A stretch of 64,000 bases of DNA from Oscillibacter sp. PC13 (GCF_900115635.1 NZ_FOXE01000009.1:56605-120604), one strand, 5' to 3'. Shown: positions 15,913 to 24,495, numbered from the stretch's first letter. Notes: generated by a model from the sequence alone, not told the origin. Numbers and translations are program-made.

Positions 15913-17124
15913 ATGAGTTTGATCGTACAGAAATTTGGCGGCAGCAGCGTGAAGGATGCCAAGCGCGTCCGGAATGTAGCTGGCATCATTGCAGAGACGT
16001 ATCTTGCAGGCAACGACGTCATTGTGGTGCTGTCCGCCCAGGGCGATACCACCGACGACCTGATTGCCAAGGCAGAGGAGATTAACCCCCGCGCATCCAA
16101 GCGGGAAATGGATATGCTGCTGTCCACGGGCGAGCAAATTTCCGTGGCCCTGTGCGCCATGGCGCTGGAGGCTATGGGGCTGCCCTGCGTTTCCCTGGCG
16201 GCCTGGCAGGTGGGGATCCAGTCCACCTCCGTCCACTCAGACGCCCGCATTAAGAAGATTGACAGTGAGCGGATCCAGTCCGAGCTGGATCAGCATCGGA
16301 TTGTAATTGTCACCGGCTTCCAAGGGGTTGACCGCAATGGCGACGTCACCACCTTGGGCCGCGGCGGCTCCGATACCAGTGCCGTGGCGCTGGCTGCGAC
16401 GTTCCGGGCGGATCTGTGTCAGATCTATACAGATGTGGACGGTGTGTATACCACCGATCCCCGCATTGTCCCCAATGCCCGCAAGCTGGAGGAAATTACC
16501 TATGACGAGATGCTGGAGCTTGCATCCCAAGGTGCGCAGGTGCTGCACAACCGCAGTGTGGAGCTTGCAAAGAAGTTCAGAGTGAATTTGGAAGTCGTGT
16601 CCAGTCTGGAGAGAAAGCCCGGCACGAAAATTAAGGAGGTCACAAAAGTGGAAAAAACCAATATCGCCGGTGTTGCAAAGGATACCAGCATCGCCCGCGT
16701 TGCCCTGATCGGATTGCAGCACAATCCCGGCGTTGCGTTCCAGGTATTCGACCTGCTGAGCAAGCACAACATCAATGTGGACGTGATTCTGCAGTCCATC
16801 GGCCGGGAGGAGACCAAGGACATCACCTTCACGGTACATAAGAAGGACGTGGAGGAGACAGAGAACATCCTCAACGAGCACAAAGAGGCGCTGCGGTTTG
16901 ATCACATTGAGACAGACGACAAGATTGGCAAAGTCTCTATTGTGGGCGCTGGATTAATGAGCAACTGCGGTGTGGCAGCCAAGATGTTTGAGGCTCTGTA
17001 TGAGGCCGGCATCAATATTCAAATGATCAACACCTCCGAGATCCGGGTTTCCGTCCTGCTGGACGAAGAGGATGTCAACAGAGCGGTTAAGGCGATCCAC
17101 GCAAAGTTTTTTGACGAGGTTTAG
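15913..17124 (+). CDS. lysC: Aspartate kinase, alpha subunit frame
   Basis: First step of the aspartate pathway. 403 residues. Kinase domain opens with IVQKFGGSSV (K7), with LGRGGSDTSAVALA and TDVDGVYTTDPRIVPNA further on; two ACT domains occupy the last 150 residues. ATG at 15913 follows AAAGAAGGAA and begins at the conserved first strand; the frame is open for 26 more codons upstream but lacks homology. It sits 74 bases after hom. No lysine riboswitch is visible before it. Confidence 0.95.
   Translation: MSLIVQKFGGSSVKDAKRVRNVAGIIAETYLAGNDVIVVLSAQGDTTDDLIAKAEEINPRASKREMDMLLSTGEQISVALCAMALEAMGLPCVSLAAWQVGIQSTSVHSDARIKKIDSERIQSELDQHRIVIVTGFQGVDRNGDVTTLGRGGSDTSAVALAATFRADLCQIYTDVDGVYTTDPRIVPNARKLEEITYDEMLELASQGAQVLHNRSVELAKKFRVNLEVVSSLERKPGTKIKEVTKVEKTNIAGVAKDTSIARVALIGLQHNPGVAFQVFDLLSKHNINVDVILQSIGREETKDITFTVHKKDVEETENILNEHKEALRFDHIETDDKIGKVSIVGAGLMSNCGVAAKMFEALYEAGINIQMINTSEIRVSVLLDEEDVNRAVKAIHAKFFDEV
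16648..17124 (+). CDS. Aspartate kinase beta subunit from an internal start
   Basis: Inside lysC a full ribosome binding site, TTAAGGAGGT at 16631-16640, lies 8 bases before an in-frame GTG at 16648. Translation from it gives a 158-residue protein (MEKTNIAGVAKDTS...) made only of the two ACT domains. Bacillus subtilis aspartokinase II is known to produce just such a beta subunit by in-frame internal initiation, forming an alpha2-beta2 enzyme. The site quality here argues for the same arrangement. Confidence 0.72.
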   Translation: MEKTNIAGVAKDTSIARVALIGLQHNPGVAFQVFDLLSKHNINVDVILQSIGREETKDITFTVHKKDVEETENILNEHKEALRFDHIETDDKIGKVSIVGAGLMSNCGVAAKMFEALYEAGINIQMINTSEIRVSVLLDEEDVNRAVKAIHAKFFDEV

Positions 17125-17247
17125 CGCCCCGGCGGACTATATCCCTCCGGGACTAGACGGTCCGTCTCTGCAGCAGAGCCTGTATTCGGCGTGCGGGCGC
17201 GGCTGCGGCAGGGCGGGGGGCCGCCCGCCGGACAGGAGCGTTTCAGG

Positions 17248-17279
17248 AGCGCGCTTCCATTGGGAGGCGCGCTTTTTTC
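17248..17279 (+). terminator. Intrinsic terminator after lysC
   Basis: AGCGCGC (17248-17254) pairs with GCGCGCT (17267-17273), extended inside by TTCC/GGGA, then six T residues. The 120 bases before it are very GC-rich with several small hairpins and no ORF. Confidence 0.85.
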
Positions 17280-17282
17280 CAT

Positions 17283-17311
17283 TTGCACTACCGGGCAGTT
17301 CGTGATAGAAT
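17283..17311 (+). promoter_or_regulatory. Promoter of the UPF0237-UPF0210 pair
   Basis: TTGCAC at 17283-17288 and TAGAAT at 17306-17311, 17-bp spacing. Confidence 0.75.
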
Positions 17312-17344
17312 CAAACAATAACCCTGTTTTAAAGGAGGAAGTTT

Positions 17345-17614
17345 ATGAACGCCATCGTCACCGTTGTCGGTCAGGATCGGGTGGGCATCATTGCCGCCAT
17401 TTGTAATCAGCTGGCCGGATTCAACGTCAATATTTTGGATATTTCCCAGACGATTCTGCAGGGGGCCTTTACCATGGTCATGGCCGTGGACGCCAGCGCC
17501 GCCACGGCATCCTTTGGAGATCTGAATACCGCACTGGCGGAGCTTGGCAATGAGATGGGCCTGTCCATCCGCATCCAGCGGGAGGAGATTTTCGACGCGA
17601 TGCACAGAATTTAA
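17345..17614 (+). CDS. UPF0237 ACT domain protein
   Basis: 89 residues, one ACT domain (IVTVVGQDRVGIIAAICNQLAGFNVNILDISQTI). The family is nearly always followed by a UPF0210 gene, as here. Precise function is unknown; a ligand-sensing role for its partner is a reasonable guess. AAAGGAGG precedes ATG at 17345. Confidence 0.92.
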   Translation: MNAIVTVVGQDRVGIIAAICNQLAGFNVNILDISQTILQGAFTMVMAVDASAATASFGDLNTALAELGNEMGLSIRIQREEIFDAMHRI

Positions 17615-17725
17615 GGAAGGTGCGTCCTTCTTTCCATGCCGGCGACGTCTGTCGCAGGCAGCAAGGCGGCATTCTGCCGCGTCCGGCGCCTGTGCGCCGG
17701 AAACGCTATACATTTGGAGGCATTT

Positions 17726-19084
17726 ATGCTCAATCAGAAGGAGATCCTCTCCACCATTGAAATGATAGACCAGCAGCATTTGGATATCCGCACCATCACC
17801 ATGGGCATCTCGCTTTTGAGTTGCTGTGATCCGGATCCGGTGCGGGCCTGTGAGAAGATTTACGATAAGATTACCCGCTATGCCGAGCGCCTGGTGAAAA
17901 CCGGGGAAGATATCGAGCGGGAATTCGGCATTCCCATCGTCAACAAGCGGATTTCCATCACGCCCATGGCCTTGGTGGCCGGGGCCAGCGAGACGGAGGA
18001 CTACGTACCCTTCGCCCTGGCCATGGATCGGGCCGCTAGAACCTGCGGCGTCAATTTCATCGGCGGCTATTCTGCCATGGTACAGAAGGGGATGACAAAG
18101 GCAGATGAGAAGCTCATTCGCTCCATTCCGGAAGCCTTGGCCCGGACGGAGCTGGTCTGCTCCTCTGTCAACGTGGGATCCACCAAGGCGGGCATCAACA
18201 TGGATGCGGTGTCCCTCATGGGACGTATCATCAAGGATACCGCCAAGGCCACCGAGGCGGACGACGGTCTTGGCTGCGCGAAGCTGGTGGTGTTTTGCAA
18301 TGCGGTGGAGGACAACCCCTTTATGGCTGGTGCCTTCCACGGCGTGGGCGAGGCGGAGAAGGTTATCAACGTGGGCGTCTCCGGCCCCGGCGTGGTGTAT
18401 CATGCGCTGCAGGCGGTAAAGGGCCAGCCCTTTGACGTGGTGGCCGAGACGGTAAAGAAAACAGCCTTCCGGGTGACCCGTATGGGCCAGCTGGTGGCCC
18501 GTGAGGCCAGCAGCCGTCTGGATACGCCCTTCGGCATTGTGGACCTCTCCTTGGCGCCTACGCCCGCTGTCGGCGACAGCGTAGCCCGGATTCTGGAGGA
18601 GATGGGCCTGGAGACCTGCGGCACCCACGGCACCACGGCCGCGCTGGCTCTTTTGAACGACGCGGTGAAAAAGGGCGGCGTGATGGCGTCCTCCAGCGTG
18701 GGCGGCCTCTCCGGCGCGTTTATCCCCGTCAGTGAGGACGAGGGGATGATTGCCGCCGCGAAGGCGGGAACGCTGTGCCTGGACAAGCTGGAGGCCATGA
18801 CCTGTGTGTGCTCGGTGGGGTTGGATATGATTGCGGTCCCCGGCGATACCCCGGCAGAGACCGTCGCCGCCATCATCGCTGACGAGGCGGCCATCGGCAT
18901 GGTCAACTGCAAAACCACGGCTGTCCGCCTGCTGCCGGCACCCGGCAAAACGGTGGGGGATACCATTGAGATGGGCGGCCTGCTGGGAAGCGCTCCGGTG
19001 ATGCCCGTGCATCCTGAATCCAGCGCAGACTTCATTGCACGCGGCGGCCGTATTCCGGCGCCGCTGCACAGCCTGAAGAACTGA
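17726..19084 (+). CDS. UPF0210 (DUF711) family protein
   Basis: 452 residues, exactly the family length. Recognisable blocks include [39 protein letters not shown], the central [19 protein letters not shown], and [12 protein letters not shown]. The fold is related to glycyl-radical/PFL-like proteins by annotation only; no activity is established. ATG at 17726 follows TTGGAGG and starts with the conserved MLNQKEIL; an upstream frame of 30 codons is not conserved. Partner of the ACT gene in front. Confidence 0.92.
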   Translation: MLNQKEILSTIEMIDQQHLDIRTITMGISLLSCCDPDPVRACEKIYDKITRYAERLVKTGEDIEREFGIPIVNKRISITPMALVAGASETEDYVPFALAMDRAARTCGVNFIGGYSAMVQKGMTKADEKLIRSIPEALARTELVCSSVNVGSTKAGINMDAVSLMGRIIKDTAKATEADDGLGCAKLVVFCNAVEDNPFMAGAFHGVGEAEKVINVGVSGPGVVYHALQAVKGQPFDVVAETVKKTAFRVTRMGQLVAREASSRLDTPFGIVDLSLAPTPAVGDSVARILEEMGLETCGTHGTTAALALLNDAVKKGGVMASSSVGGLSGAFIPVSEDEGMIAAAKAGTLCLDKLEAMTCVCSVGLDMIAVPGDTPAETVAAIIADEAAIGMVNCKTTAVRLLPAPGKTVGDTIEMGGLLGSAPVMPVHPESSADFIARGGRIPAPLHSLKN

Positions 19085-19104
19085 GAAAATTTGGGAGAGC
19101 TCTT

Positions 19105-19289
19105 ATTTCCCGGAGATGTGGCCGCCGCGGCCCTGCGCAGCAGGCACAAGCGGTTTGCCCAACGAACAAATCCTTGCCGTGGGGCAGATTCACGCTACCC
19201 AAGGAAGTGAAATGGAATCGGTGCCCCCACCGAATGACCATTCGGTGGGGGCCATCAAAAAAGCCAGCTCCTTTGAGAGCTGGCTTTTG
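19105..19289 (+). ncRNA. Unassigned structured RNA candidate
   Basis: A gap without ORFs after UPF0210. Read on the plus strand, AGCG plus TTTGCCC pair with GGGCAGA plus CGCT (about 19152-19195), GGCCGC pairs with GCGGCC near 19122, a flanking ATTTCC can pair with GGAAGT, and a perfect 13-bp hairpin follows (19223-19235 with 19240-19252, loop GACC). A terminator at 19257-19289 closes it. No clear promoter was found, so it may be a 3' UTR element. I could not match it to a known family. Confidence 0.35.
19257..19289. terminator. Bidirectional terminator
   Basis: AGCCAGCTC (19262-19270) pairs with GAGCTGGCT (19277-19285). TTTT follows on the plus strand and TTTTTT on the minus strand, so it mainly ends the leftward three-gene unit. 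Confidence 0.8.
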
Positions 19290-19344
19290 CATTCGACGGG
19301 CGGCACAGGCAGAGAATCGGAGATTTCCGGCGAAAGAACTGCTG

Positions 19345-19716
19345 TTACAGAATTAAAAGCAGGCCCAGAGCCACCAGCAGTTCCTCATCCGCATCCTCAC
19401 GGAACAGGAAGAACAGCAGCCCCAGCAAAAGAAGATCTCCAGTGTCCACATGATCCAGATGAAGCTGATCCAGAAAATGACGCAAAAAACCACTCAGCCC
19501 GTCGGTAAAGCGGCCAGTGGTTCCGCCGGGCGGCGGAGGGGGGCCAAAAGGTGGTTTTTCCGCGCTGCCGGGCCCCTGTTTTGTTCCGGACGGAAGCGGC
19601 GGTGGAGGGCTGGTATGAGACTGCTGAGGGTTCCGGGGAGACGGTGTACTCCGGGGCTCTTCCTCCGGAACGCGGGTATAAGAGCCGTTGTCATTGCGAA
19701 TATAGCGGTTATACAT
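19345..19716 (-). CDS. Hypothetical Pro-rich protein with hydrophobic C-terminus
   Basis: 123 residues. The N-terminus (MYNRYIRNDNGSYTRV) is polar, residues 20-70 are rich in Pro/Ser/Gly with runs PPPPLP and GPPPPPGG, and the last 30 are a Leu-rich segment interrupted by acidic residues (LLLLGLLFFLFREDADEELLVALGLLLIL). GGGAGGGG precedes ATG at 19716. It is the last gene of a leftward three-gene unit. I do not recognise a characterised family; the charged break makes a classical membrane span doubtful. Confidence 0.65.
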   Translation of the reverse strand: MYNRYIRNDNGSYTRVPEEEPRSTPSPRNPQQSHTSPPPPLPSGTKQGPGSAEKPPFGPPPPPGGTTGRFTDGLSGFLRHFLDQLHLDHVDTGDLLLLGLLFFLFREDADEELLVALGLLLIL

Positions 19717-19719
19717 CCA

Positions 19720-20214
19720 TCACCCCTCCCATCCGGCCAGGAATTTTTTCCCCAGATGAAAGAGTCTGGCCAGCTGCAGTGCCCGTTCCACCTTTTCCTG
19801 GCGCTCGGCATTCAGGTAGGGGCGGAGGGCATAAAGGAGTTGCCGGGCGTTGGAGTCCTGCTGGCTGCCAAGCTCCTGAATCACCGGCAGCAGCTTCATC
19901 AAAAGCTTGGGATCCAGTCCGCTGGCAAGAGAGGACAGGGAGGAGAACAGATCCCCGCCTGCCGAGGGTGGTGGCGGCGCGGCCTGCCCGGAAAAGGGCT
20001 GCTGCCCCTGGGGAGGGCGCTGTCCGCCGAAGAGCGGCGGTGTGGCAGACGGCGTGGTTCCATTAGACGGGAACGGCGCAGAGGCCTGGGGCGGAGGCGG
20101 TGGTACAGCTTCTTGAGAGGAATTGCCGCCAAGGGACTGGGCCAGCTGCATAATCTGAGCCATGGCGTCCGGATTGGACAGCAGGCTGTTCAGTTTCTCA
20201 TCAAATTCGGCCAT
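19720..20214 (-). CDS. Hypothetical protein, middle gene of three
   Basis: 164 residues. The start (MAEFDEKLNSLLSNPDAMAQIMQLAQSL) and the end (DPKLLMKLLPVIQELGSQQDSNARQLLYALRPYLNAERQEKVERALQLARL) are helical; the middle is a Pro/Gly/Ser linker. The first 28 residues resemble the downstream-type motif NPxxxxxxLQS in the neighbouring 84-residue protein, suggesting a shared short helical module. ATG at 20214 is taken; an ATG nine bases upstream is also possible. Only three bases separate it from the next gene. Function unknown. Confidence 0.7.
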   Translation of the reverse strand: MAEFDEKLNSLLSNPDAMAQIMQLAQSLGGNSSQEAVPPPPPQASAPFPSNGTTPSATPPLFGGQRPPQGQQPFSGQAAPPPPSAGGDLFSSLSSLASGLDPKLLMKLLPVIQELGSQQDSNARQLLYALRPYLNAERQEKVERALQLARLFHLGKKFLAGWEG

Positions 20215-20243
20215 TGCCGCCACCCGCCTTTCTCAAATTTCCG

Positions 20244-20498
20244 CTATTTCTGTACGGCCTGGTTGATACGGTTTACCAATTCTGCTCCATCGGGACTCTG
20301 CATCACCTGCTGCACCATCTGGGCCAGTGCTGCGGGATTGCCTCTGGCGGCGGCTTGGGCCGCCTGTTGCAGGCCTGCCCCGCCGCTTTGGGTCAGCATC
20401 CGCATCAGCGCCTGACCGTCCCGGGATTGGAGCAGGGACTGGAGCATCGCGGGATTCCCCCGGAGCTTTTCCATCATCTGCATCATCATTTCGTCCAT
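20244..20498 (-). CDS. Small Met/Gln-rich helical protein
   Basis: 84 residues, MDEMMMQMMEKLRGNPAMLQSLLQSRDGQAL then Ala/Gln-rich helices ending LVNRINQAVQK. No signal, span or cysteine. ACAGGAGGC precedes ATG at 20498 at good spacing, which is why I set the start there. First gene of the three-gene unit; repeated short NPAxL and DGxxL elements recur in this protein and its neighbour. Family not recognised; conservation in spore formers would suggest a sporulation role, but I cannot test that. Confidence 0.72.
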   Translation of the reverse strand: MDEMMMQMMEKLRGNPAMLQSLLQSRDGQALMRMLTQSGGAGLQQAAQAAARGNPAALAQMVQQVMQSPDGAELVNRINQAVQK

Positions 20499-20558
20499 AA
20501 ATTGCCTCCTGTGGTTTGAACGTTTTGGTGTTCCAACCCAGTATATGAGGCAGAGACG

Positions 20559-20590
20559 AAAAACGTGCCTGCACATTGTGCAGGCACACG
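20559..20590 (-). terminator. Intrinsic terminator of nth
   Basis: GTGCCTGCAC (20565-20574) pairs with GTGCAGGCAC (20578-20587); five T residues follow on the minus strand. Confidence 0.85.
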
Positions 20591-20599
20591 GAAAAGGAT

Positions 20600-21241
20600 T
20601 CATTTGGCGGAGGATTTGCCCATGTCGCAGTCCTGCCGCAGAGGGCAGCTCTCGCACTTGGGAGAGCGGGCGGTGCAGGTGTCCCGGCCGAAGAGTACCA
20701 TCCGGTGGCAGAAGTTGTTGGACTCCTTTGGGGGGATGACCTCCCGCAGCTGCCGCTCCACCTGGAGGGGGTCCTTTGCGCCGTCCGTAATGCCAAGACG
20801 TCCGGTGATGCGGATGCAGTGGGTATCACAGACGTAGGCGGGCTGACCGTATACATCGCCCAGAATCAGATTCGCTGTCTTGCGGCCAACACCGGGGAGG
20901 GCCGTCAGTTCATCCATCGTGTCCGGCACTTTGCCGCCGTGCTTTTCCAGCAGCATTTGAGAGCAGGCCACAATATCCCGGGCCTTGCCGTTGAAGAAAC
21001 CGCAGGAGTGGATATACTCGCCCACCTCTTTGGGGTCCGCCTCTGCAAAGCTCTGCAGGGTGGGGAAGCGTTCGTACAGAGCGGGCGTCACCTTATTTAC
21101 CCGTTCGTCGGTGCACTGGGCGGACAGCCGCACGGCAAACAGCAGCTCGTAGTCCTTTTCGTATTGCAAAGAGCACAGCGCGTCTGGATAGATGCCCTTC
21201 AGCGTCTCGATAATACGCTTTAAAGCGGCTTTGGATTTCAT
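20600..21241 (-). CDS. nth: Endonuclease III
   Basis: DNA glycosylase/AP lyase for oxidised pyrimidines; 213 residues. The helix-hairpin-helix LPGVGRKTANLILG carries the catalytic Lys (near 118), and the catalytic Asp lies in VCDTHCIRI. The C-terminal 4Fe-4S motif is complete: four cysteines spaced Cx6Cx2Cx5C in the last 25 residues. I start at ATG 21241, where AGAGGTG lies six bases upstream; ten extra codons upstream have no homology. It stands alone, divergent from rarA. Confidence 0.95.
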   Translation of the reverse strand: MKSKAALKRIIETLKGIYPDALCSLQYEKDYELLFAVRLSAQCTDERVNKVTPALYERFPTLQSFAEADPKEVGEYIHSCGFFNGKARDIVACSQMLLEKHGGKVPDTMDELTALPGVGRKTANLILGDVYGQPAYVCDTHCIRITGRLGITDGAKDPLQVERQLREVIPPKESNNFCHRMVLFGRDTCTARSPKCESCPLRQDCDMGKSSAK

Positions 21242-21613
21242 GTCGGTCACCTCTTTGCGACAGAATACCATAAAATCCGACCGTTGGCCAGTGGAGAATG
21301 CAACAATTCAGGGCATTTTGCCAAGGACCGGGCATCCAGCTCCGATTCCTTCCGGAAAGGCTGGCAGGGTGGAAGAGCACTCCCGCCGGATAATTTTCGA
21401 TGGGAGACGGGGATACCCCCCAAACGGCTCTGGGCGGCAAGGCTGAAAAGACAGTGGAAATTCAGAAGAAACCGTGATAAAATACCAGACAGTGCAAAGA
21501 GACATTTGCGCGCATGCACCCGCTTTGCGATCTGGCGACATGATTGCAGGGTCAGAGTGCAAAAATGTCCATCTGGCAAGAACAAGCAGACAACCGGGAA
21601 GGGAGGGGGCTTT
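21242..21613. other. Divergent nth-rarA intergenic region
   Basis: 372 bases between two divergent repair genes. An open frame extends rarA leftward to 21284, but it has biased, non-homologous composition and no start site. No promoter with good boxes, no LexA-type site and no strong RNA structure were seen. Confidence 0.4.
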
Positions 21614-22885
21614 ATGCGGCGGCCTCTGGCGGATGAAATCCGCCCCAAGACATTGGATGAGGTGGTGGGACAGCGGCACCTGCTGGCCCCGGGCGCGTTG
21701 CTGCGCCGCCTGATTGAAGGTGGAAGCGACGCCAACATGGTGTTTTATGGCCCCTCCGGCACCGGAAAGACCACCATTGCCAACATCATCGCAGCCAGGA
21801 CTCATAAGACCCTGCACCGGCTGAACGCTACCACGGCGTCGCTTCAGGACGTGAAGGACATCATCGCAGACGTTGGAACCCTGATGGCGCCCGGCGGCAT
21901 CCTGCTGTATCTGGACGAGATTCAGTACTTTAATAAAAAACAGCAGCAGAGCCTTCTGGAATTCATGGAGAACGGATCTCTGACACTGATTGCCTCCACC
22001 ACGGAGAATCCCTACTTTTATGTGTACGGCGCGCTGCTGTCCCGCAGCACGGTGTTTGAGTTCAAGCAGGTGCCGCCGGAGGAGGCCTGCCCCGCTGTGG
22101 AGCGGGCGCTGCGGATTGAGCAGGAGCGGTCCGAGCTGCCTCTGACCTGGGAGGAGGGGCTTCCCCTTCAGATTGCCACATCCTGCGGCGGAGACGTGCG
22201 CAAGGCCATCAACGCGGTGGAGCTGCTGTGTGAGGCGGCGGCGCCTCAGGGCGGGGAACTGCGCCTGACCCGGAATGACGCGGAGCAGGCGGCGCAGAGA
22301 AGCGCCATGCGCTACGACAAGGGCGGAGACGCCATGTACGACATTGCTTCCGCCCTGATGAAGTCCCTCCGGGGCAGCGATCCGGACGCGGCGCTGCACT
22401 ACCTGGCCCGTTTTCTGGAGGCGGGGGATCTGGTGACGCCCTGCCGGCGGCTGCTGTGCTCCGCCAGCGAGGATGTCGGCATGGCGTATCCACAGGCCAT
22501 CTCCATCGTAAAGGCCTGCGTGGACACCGCCATGCAGCTGGGACTGCCGGAGGCGCAGCTGCCTCTGGCCCAAGCGGCCATCCTGCTGGCCACGGCGCCA
22601 AAGTCCAACAGTGTGGAGGAGGGTATCAGCCGGGCCAGGGCGGATATCCGCTCCGGCCGCACGGGAGATATTCCAAGGCAGCTGCAGAACGTCCACGCGG
22701 ACTCTGCGGGCATGGAGCGGGAACAGGGATATCTCTACCCACATAACTTCCCCGGCCACTGGGTGGCCCAGCAGTATCTGCCGGATGCCCTGCGGGGGGC
22801 ACATTACTACGAATACGGGGACAACAAGACGGAACAGGCCGCCAGAGCTTATTGGGAAAAAGTTAAGGGGCCGAAAAATCCGTGA
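21614..22885 (+). CDS. rarA: Replication-associated recombination ATPase RarA (MgsA)
   Basis: AAA+ clamp-loader-like ATPase acting at stalled forks; 423 residues. Walker A GPSGTGKTT near residue 47, Walker B ILLYLDEIQ, sensor STTENP, and the tetramerisation domain from about 230 (SALMKSLRGSDPDAALHYLARFLEAGDLVTPCRRLLCSASEDVG). ATG at 21614 follows GAAGGGAGGGGG and begins RRPLADEIRPKTLDEVVGQ, the conserved opening. The 3' end overlaps the convergent S1 gene by 23 bases. Confidence 0.94.
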   Translation: MRRPLADEIRPKTLDEVVGQRHLLAPGALLRRLIEGGSDANMVFYGPSGTGKTTIANIIAARTHKTLHRLNATTASLQDVKDIIADVGTLMAPGGILLYLDEIQYFNKKQQQSLLEFMENGSLTLIASTTENPYFYVYGALLSRSTVFEFKQVPPEEACPAVERALRIEQERSELPLTWEEGLPLQIATSCGGDVRKAINAVELLCEAAAPQGGELRLTRNDAEQAAQRSAMRYDKGGDAMYDIASALMKSLRGSDPDAALHYLARFLEAGDLVTPCRRLLCSASEDVGMAYPQAISIVKACVDTAMQLGLPEAQLPLAQAAILLATAPKSNSVEEGISRARADIRSGRTGDIPRQLQNVHADSAGMEREQGYLYPHNFPGHWVAQQYLPDALRGAHYYEYGDNKTEQAARAYWEKVKGPKNP

Positions 22886-23792
22886 CAACCGGTTCTTTTT
22901 CATATCCCGGCGGGGAGTAGACCCAGCGGGTGAGCCGGCCGTCCGTCACCTGATAACGAAGAGGCGGCGGCACAGGGTCCGGCGGAAGCCGTTCAATCAC
23001 CTGGAGCTTGATTTTCATGCGCTCCGGACGGATGCTCTTGATATAGACGGAGACGCCGTCGCCGGGGGTCAGCCCCTCCCGCGCATCCGCCAGACCGGAG
23101 AGGTTCGGCGTCAGTTCGATAAAGCTGCCGTATTCTTTCACACTGCGGACGGTACCCCGGACGGTTTCACCGGGGTGGAACCAGCTGGCGTTTTCCATCC
23201 AGGTGCCAAGAAGCTCCCGGTGGGTCATGGTGAAGCGGCGTTTTTCACGGTCAATGGACCACACTGCCGCCAGAATTTTCTGGCCCACCTGAAAGCGATC
23301 CTTCGGATGGGCGATCCGGGAGACAGAGATGTGCTCGATGGGCATCATGGCGACAATGCCGCAGCCGATATCCAAAAACGCACCAAAAGACTCCAGATGG
23401 GTTACCCGGGCAGTGAGAACGGTGCCTGGCTGCAGCGTCTCCAAAAAGAAGTCCATGGCCTGTTCCTGAGCAGCCCGCCTGGAAAGCAGCGCCACAGGGG
23501 CACCTTTTTCATCCGACTGCAGGGAAGTGACAGTAAAGCATGTTTGCTTGCCAACTCTTGACAATACGGCAATATCTCGTCCAGATCCGCTGATCCAGGG
23601 AGCCAGCACCTCTGTGCGGGGGATTTGTCCGTGAACTGCACCCAACGGAATGTGGAGGGTGTGCTGCGTGTCACATCTCTGGACAGTACCTTCCAGAATG
23701 GCGCCGCTTTCCAGGGCGTCCTGCAGGGTGGAGAGGGAACAGGCCGTCGGGGGACGCAGGCCCTCTGGCAGATACAGGTTGTTTTCCGGCAT
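22863..23792 (-). CDS. S1-domain RNA-binding protein
   Basis: 309 residues with two clear S1/OB repeats: one at about 125-200 (GTVLTARVTHLESFGAFLDIGCGIVAMMPIEHIS) and one at about 215-280 (GETVRGTVRSVKEYGSFIELTPNLSGLADA), plus a degenerate first unit near 30-100. Members are cytosolic RNA-binding proteins related to ribosomal protein S1; in Clostridia similar genes are annotated as 30S ribosomal protein S1-like. Start uncertain between ATG 23792 and ATG 23801; AGGATGAG favours the former. Overlaps rarA tail to tail. Confidence 0.82.
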   Translation of the reverse strand: MPENNLYLPEGLRPPTACSLSTLQDALESGAILEGTVQRCDTQHTLHIPLGAVHGQIPRTEVLAPWISGSGRDIAVLSRVGKQTCFTVTSLQSDEKGAPVALLSRRAAQEQAMDFFLETLQPGTVLTARVTHLESFGAFLDIGCGIVAMMPIEHISVSRIAHPKDRFQVGQKILAAVWSIDREKRRFTMTHRELLGTWMENASWFHPGETVRGTVRSVKEYGSFIELTPNLSGLADAREGLTPGDGVSVYIKSIRPERMKIKLQVIERLPPDPVPPPLRYQVTDGRLTRWVYSPPGYEKEPVVTDFSAP

Positions 23793-23892
23793 ATGTCTCA
23801 TCCTATCTGCCGCATATGCGGCGTTCATTTTCATTTAAGACTGATACCGTACTATATGCAAGAACTGACATTGGTTTGACAGGAGGGGTTTG

Positions 23893-24084
23893 ATGGACCT
23901 GCATCTGCATGACAAGGTGGAGCTGAAAAAAGCCCATCCCTGCGGCAGCACCCGGTGGGAAATTCTGCGGGTGGGGATGGATATTAAGCTGAAATGCCTG
24001 GGCTGCGGACACGAGCTGATGCTGCCCCGCAGCAAGGCGGAAAAGAGCATTCGCAAGATTTTAACAGAGGAGGAACAGGCGTGA
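23893..24084 (+). CDS. DUF951 family protein
   Basis: 63 residues. The family pattern is clear: HDKVELKKAHPCGSTRWEILRVGMDIKLKCLGCGHELMLPRSK, with a Cys-x-x-Cys plus an upstream Cys that suggest metal binding. Function unknown; widespread in Firmicutes near chromosome partition genes. ATG at 23893 follows AGGAGGGG. The stop overlaps the next small gene as GTGA. Confidence 0.9.
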   Translation: MDLHLHDKVELKKAHPCGSTRWEILRVGMDIKLKCLGCGHELMLPRSKAEKSIRKILTEEEQA

Positions 24085-24173
24085 ACAAAACAACGCGGGC
24101 CATCGCATTGCTGCTGGTGGCGGTTATGATTGTGGCCTTTTTGGCCTCCATGGTGCTGCCCTATGTGGGCTGA
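24081..24173 (+). CDS. 30-residue single-span membrane protein
   Basis: GTG at 24081 overlaps the DUF951 stop as GTGA, with GAGGAGGAA 12-20 bases upstream. The product starts MNKTTRAIAL and is one hydrophobic helix (residues 7-28) ending YVG. Coupling to DUF951 and the clean span support it as a real gene. No function known. Confidence 0.62.
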   Translation: MNKTTRAIALLLVAVMIVAFLASMVLPYVG

Positions 24174-24222
24174 GCGCGGCATGGAGCAGCCAAAACAGGC
24201 CGGGTGAACGGACTAAAAGCAG

Positions 24223-24262
24223 AAAGAGGCCGCGGAATTCTTGGATTCCGCGGCCTCTTTTC
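24223..24262. terminator. Bidirectional intrinsic terminator
   Basis: AAAGAGGCCGCGGAAT pairs with ATTCCGCGGCCTCTTT, with T-runs on both strands; it separates the convergent DUF951 and small membrane protein units. Confidence 0.88.
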
Positions 24263-24268
24263 CCTTGC

Positions 24269-24484
24269 CTATCTGCGGTGGAAGAACCAGGCCAGCCCCA
24301 GACAGAGGAGGACGCCGGCACCGTATGGAATGGCCAGAAAAAAAGCGGTGTAGGGCGGAAAGCTGTACCCGGCGTATTGCCCGCCCCACCAGAGATTGAC
24401 ATAGTTGGCAGCCACCACCGCGCAAAGTGTGTGGGACAGCACCAGAGCCAGCGTGAGAAAGAGCGCGGAGAGCTTTGCGTTCAT
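24269..24484 (-). CDS. Small two-span membrane protein
   Basis: 71 residues: an N-terminal span (LSALFLTLALVLSHTLCAVVAANYV), an aromatic loop (LWWGGQYAGYSFPPYTA) and a second span ending LAWFFHRR. TAGGAGG lies 8 bases before ATG at 24484. It follows an XRE-type regulator by 11 bases and is presumably cotranscribed. Family not recognised. Confidence 0.7.
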   Translation of the reverse strand: MNAKLSALFLTLALVLSHTLCAVVAANYVNLWWGGQYAGYSFPPYTAFFLAIPYGAGVLLCLGLAWFFHRR

Positions 24485-24495
24485 TAAAAAACCTC

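Noticed and set aside
19290..19305. ATTCGACGGG resembling the tmRNA 5' end
   Set aside because: No tag reading frame and no TTCGATTCCCGCC...CCA end follow within 400 bases.
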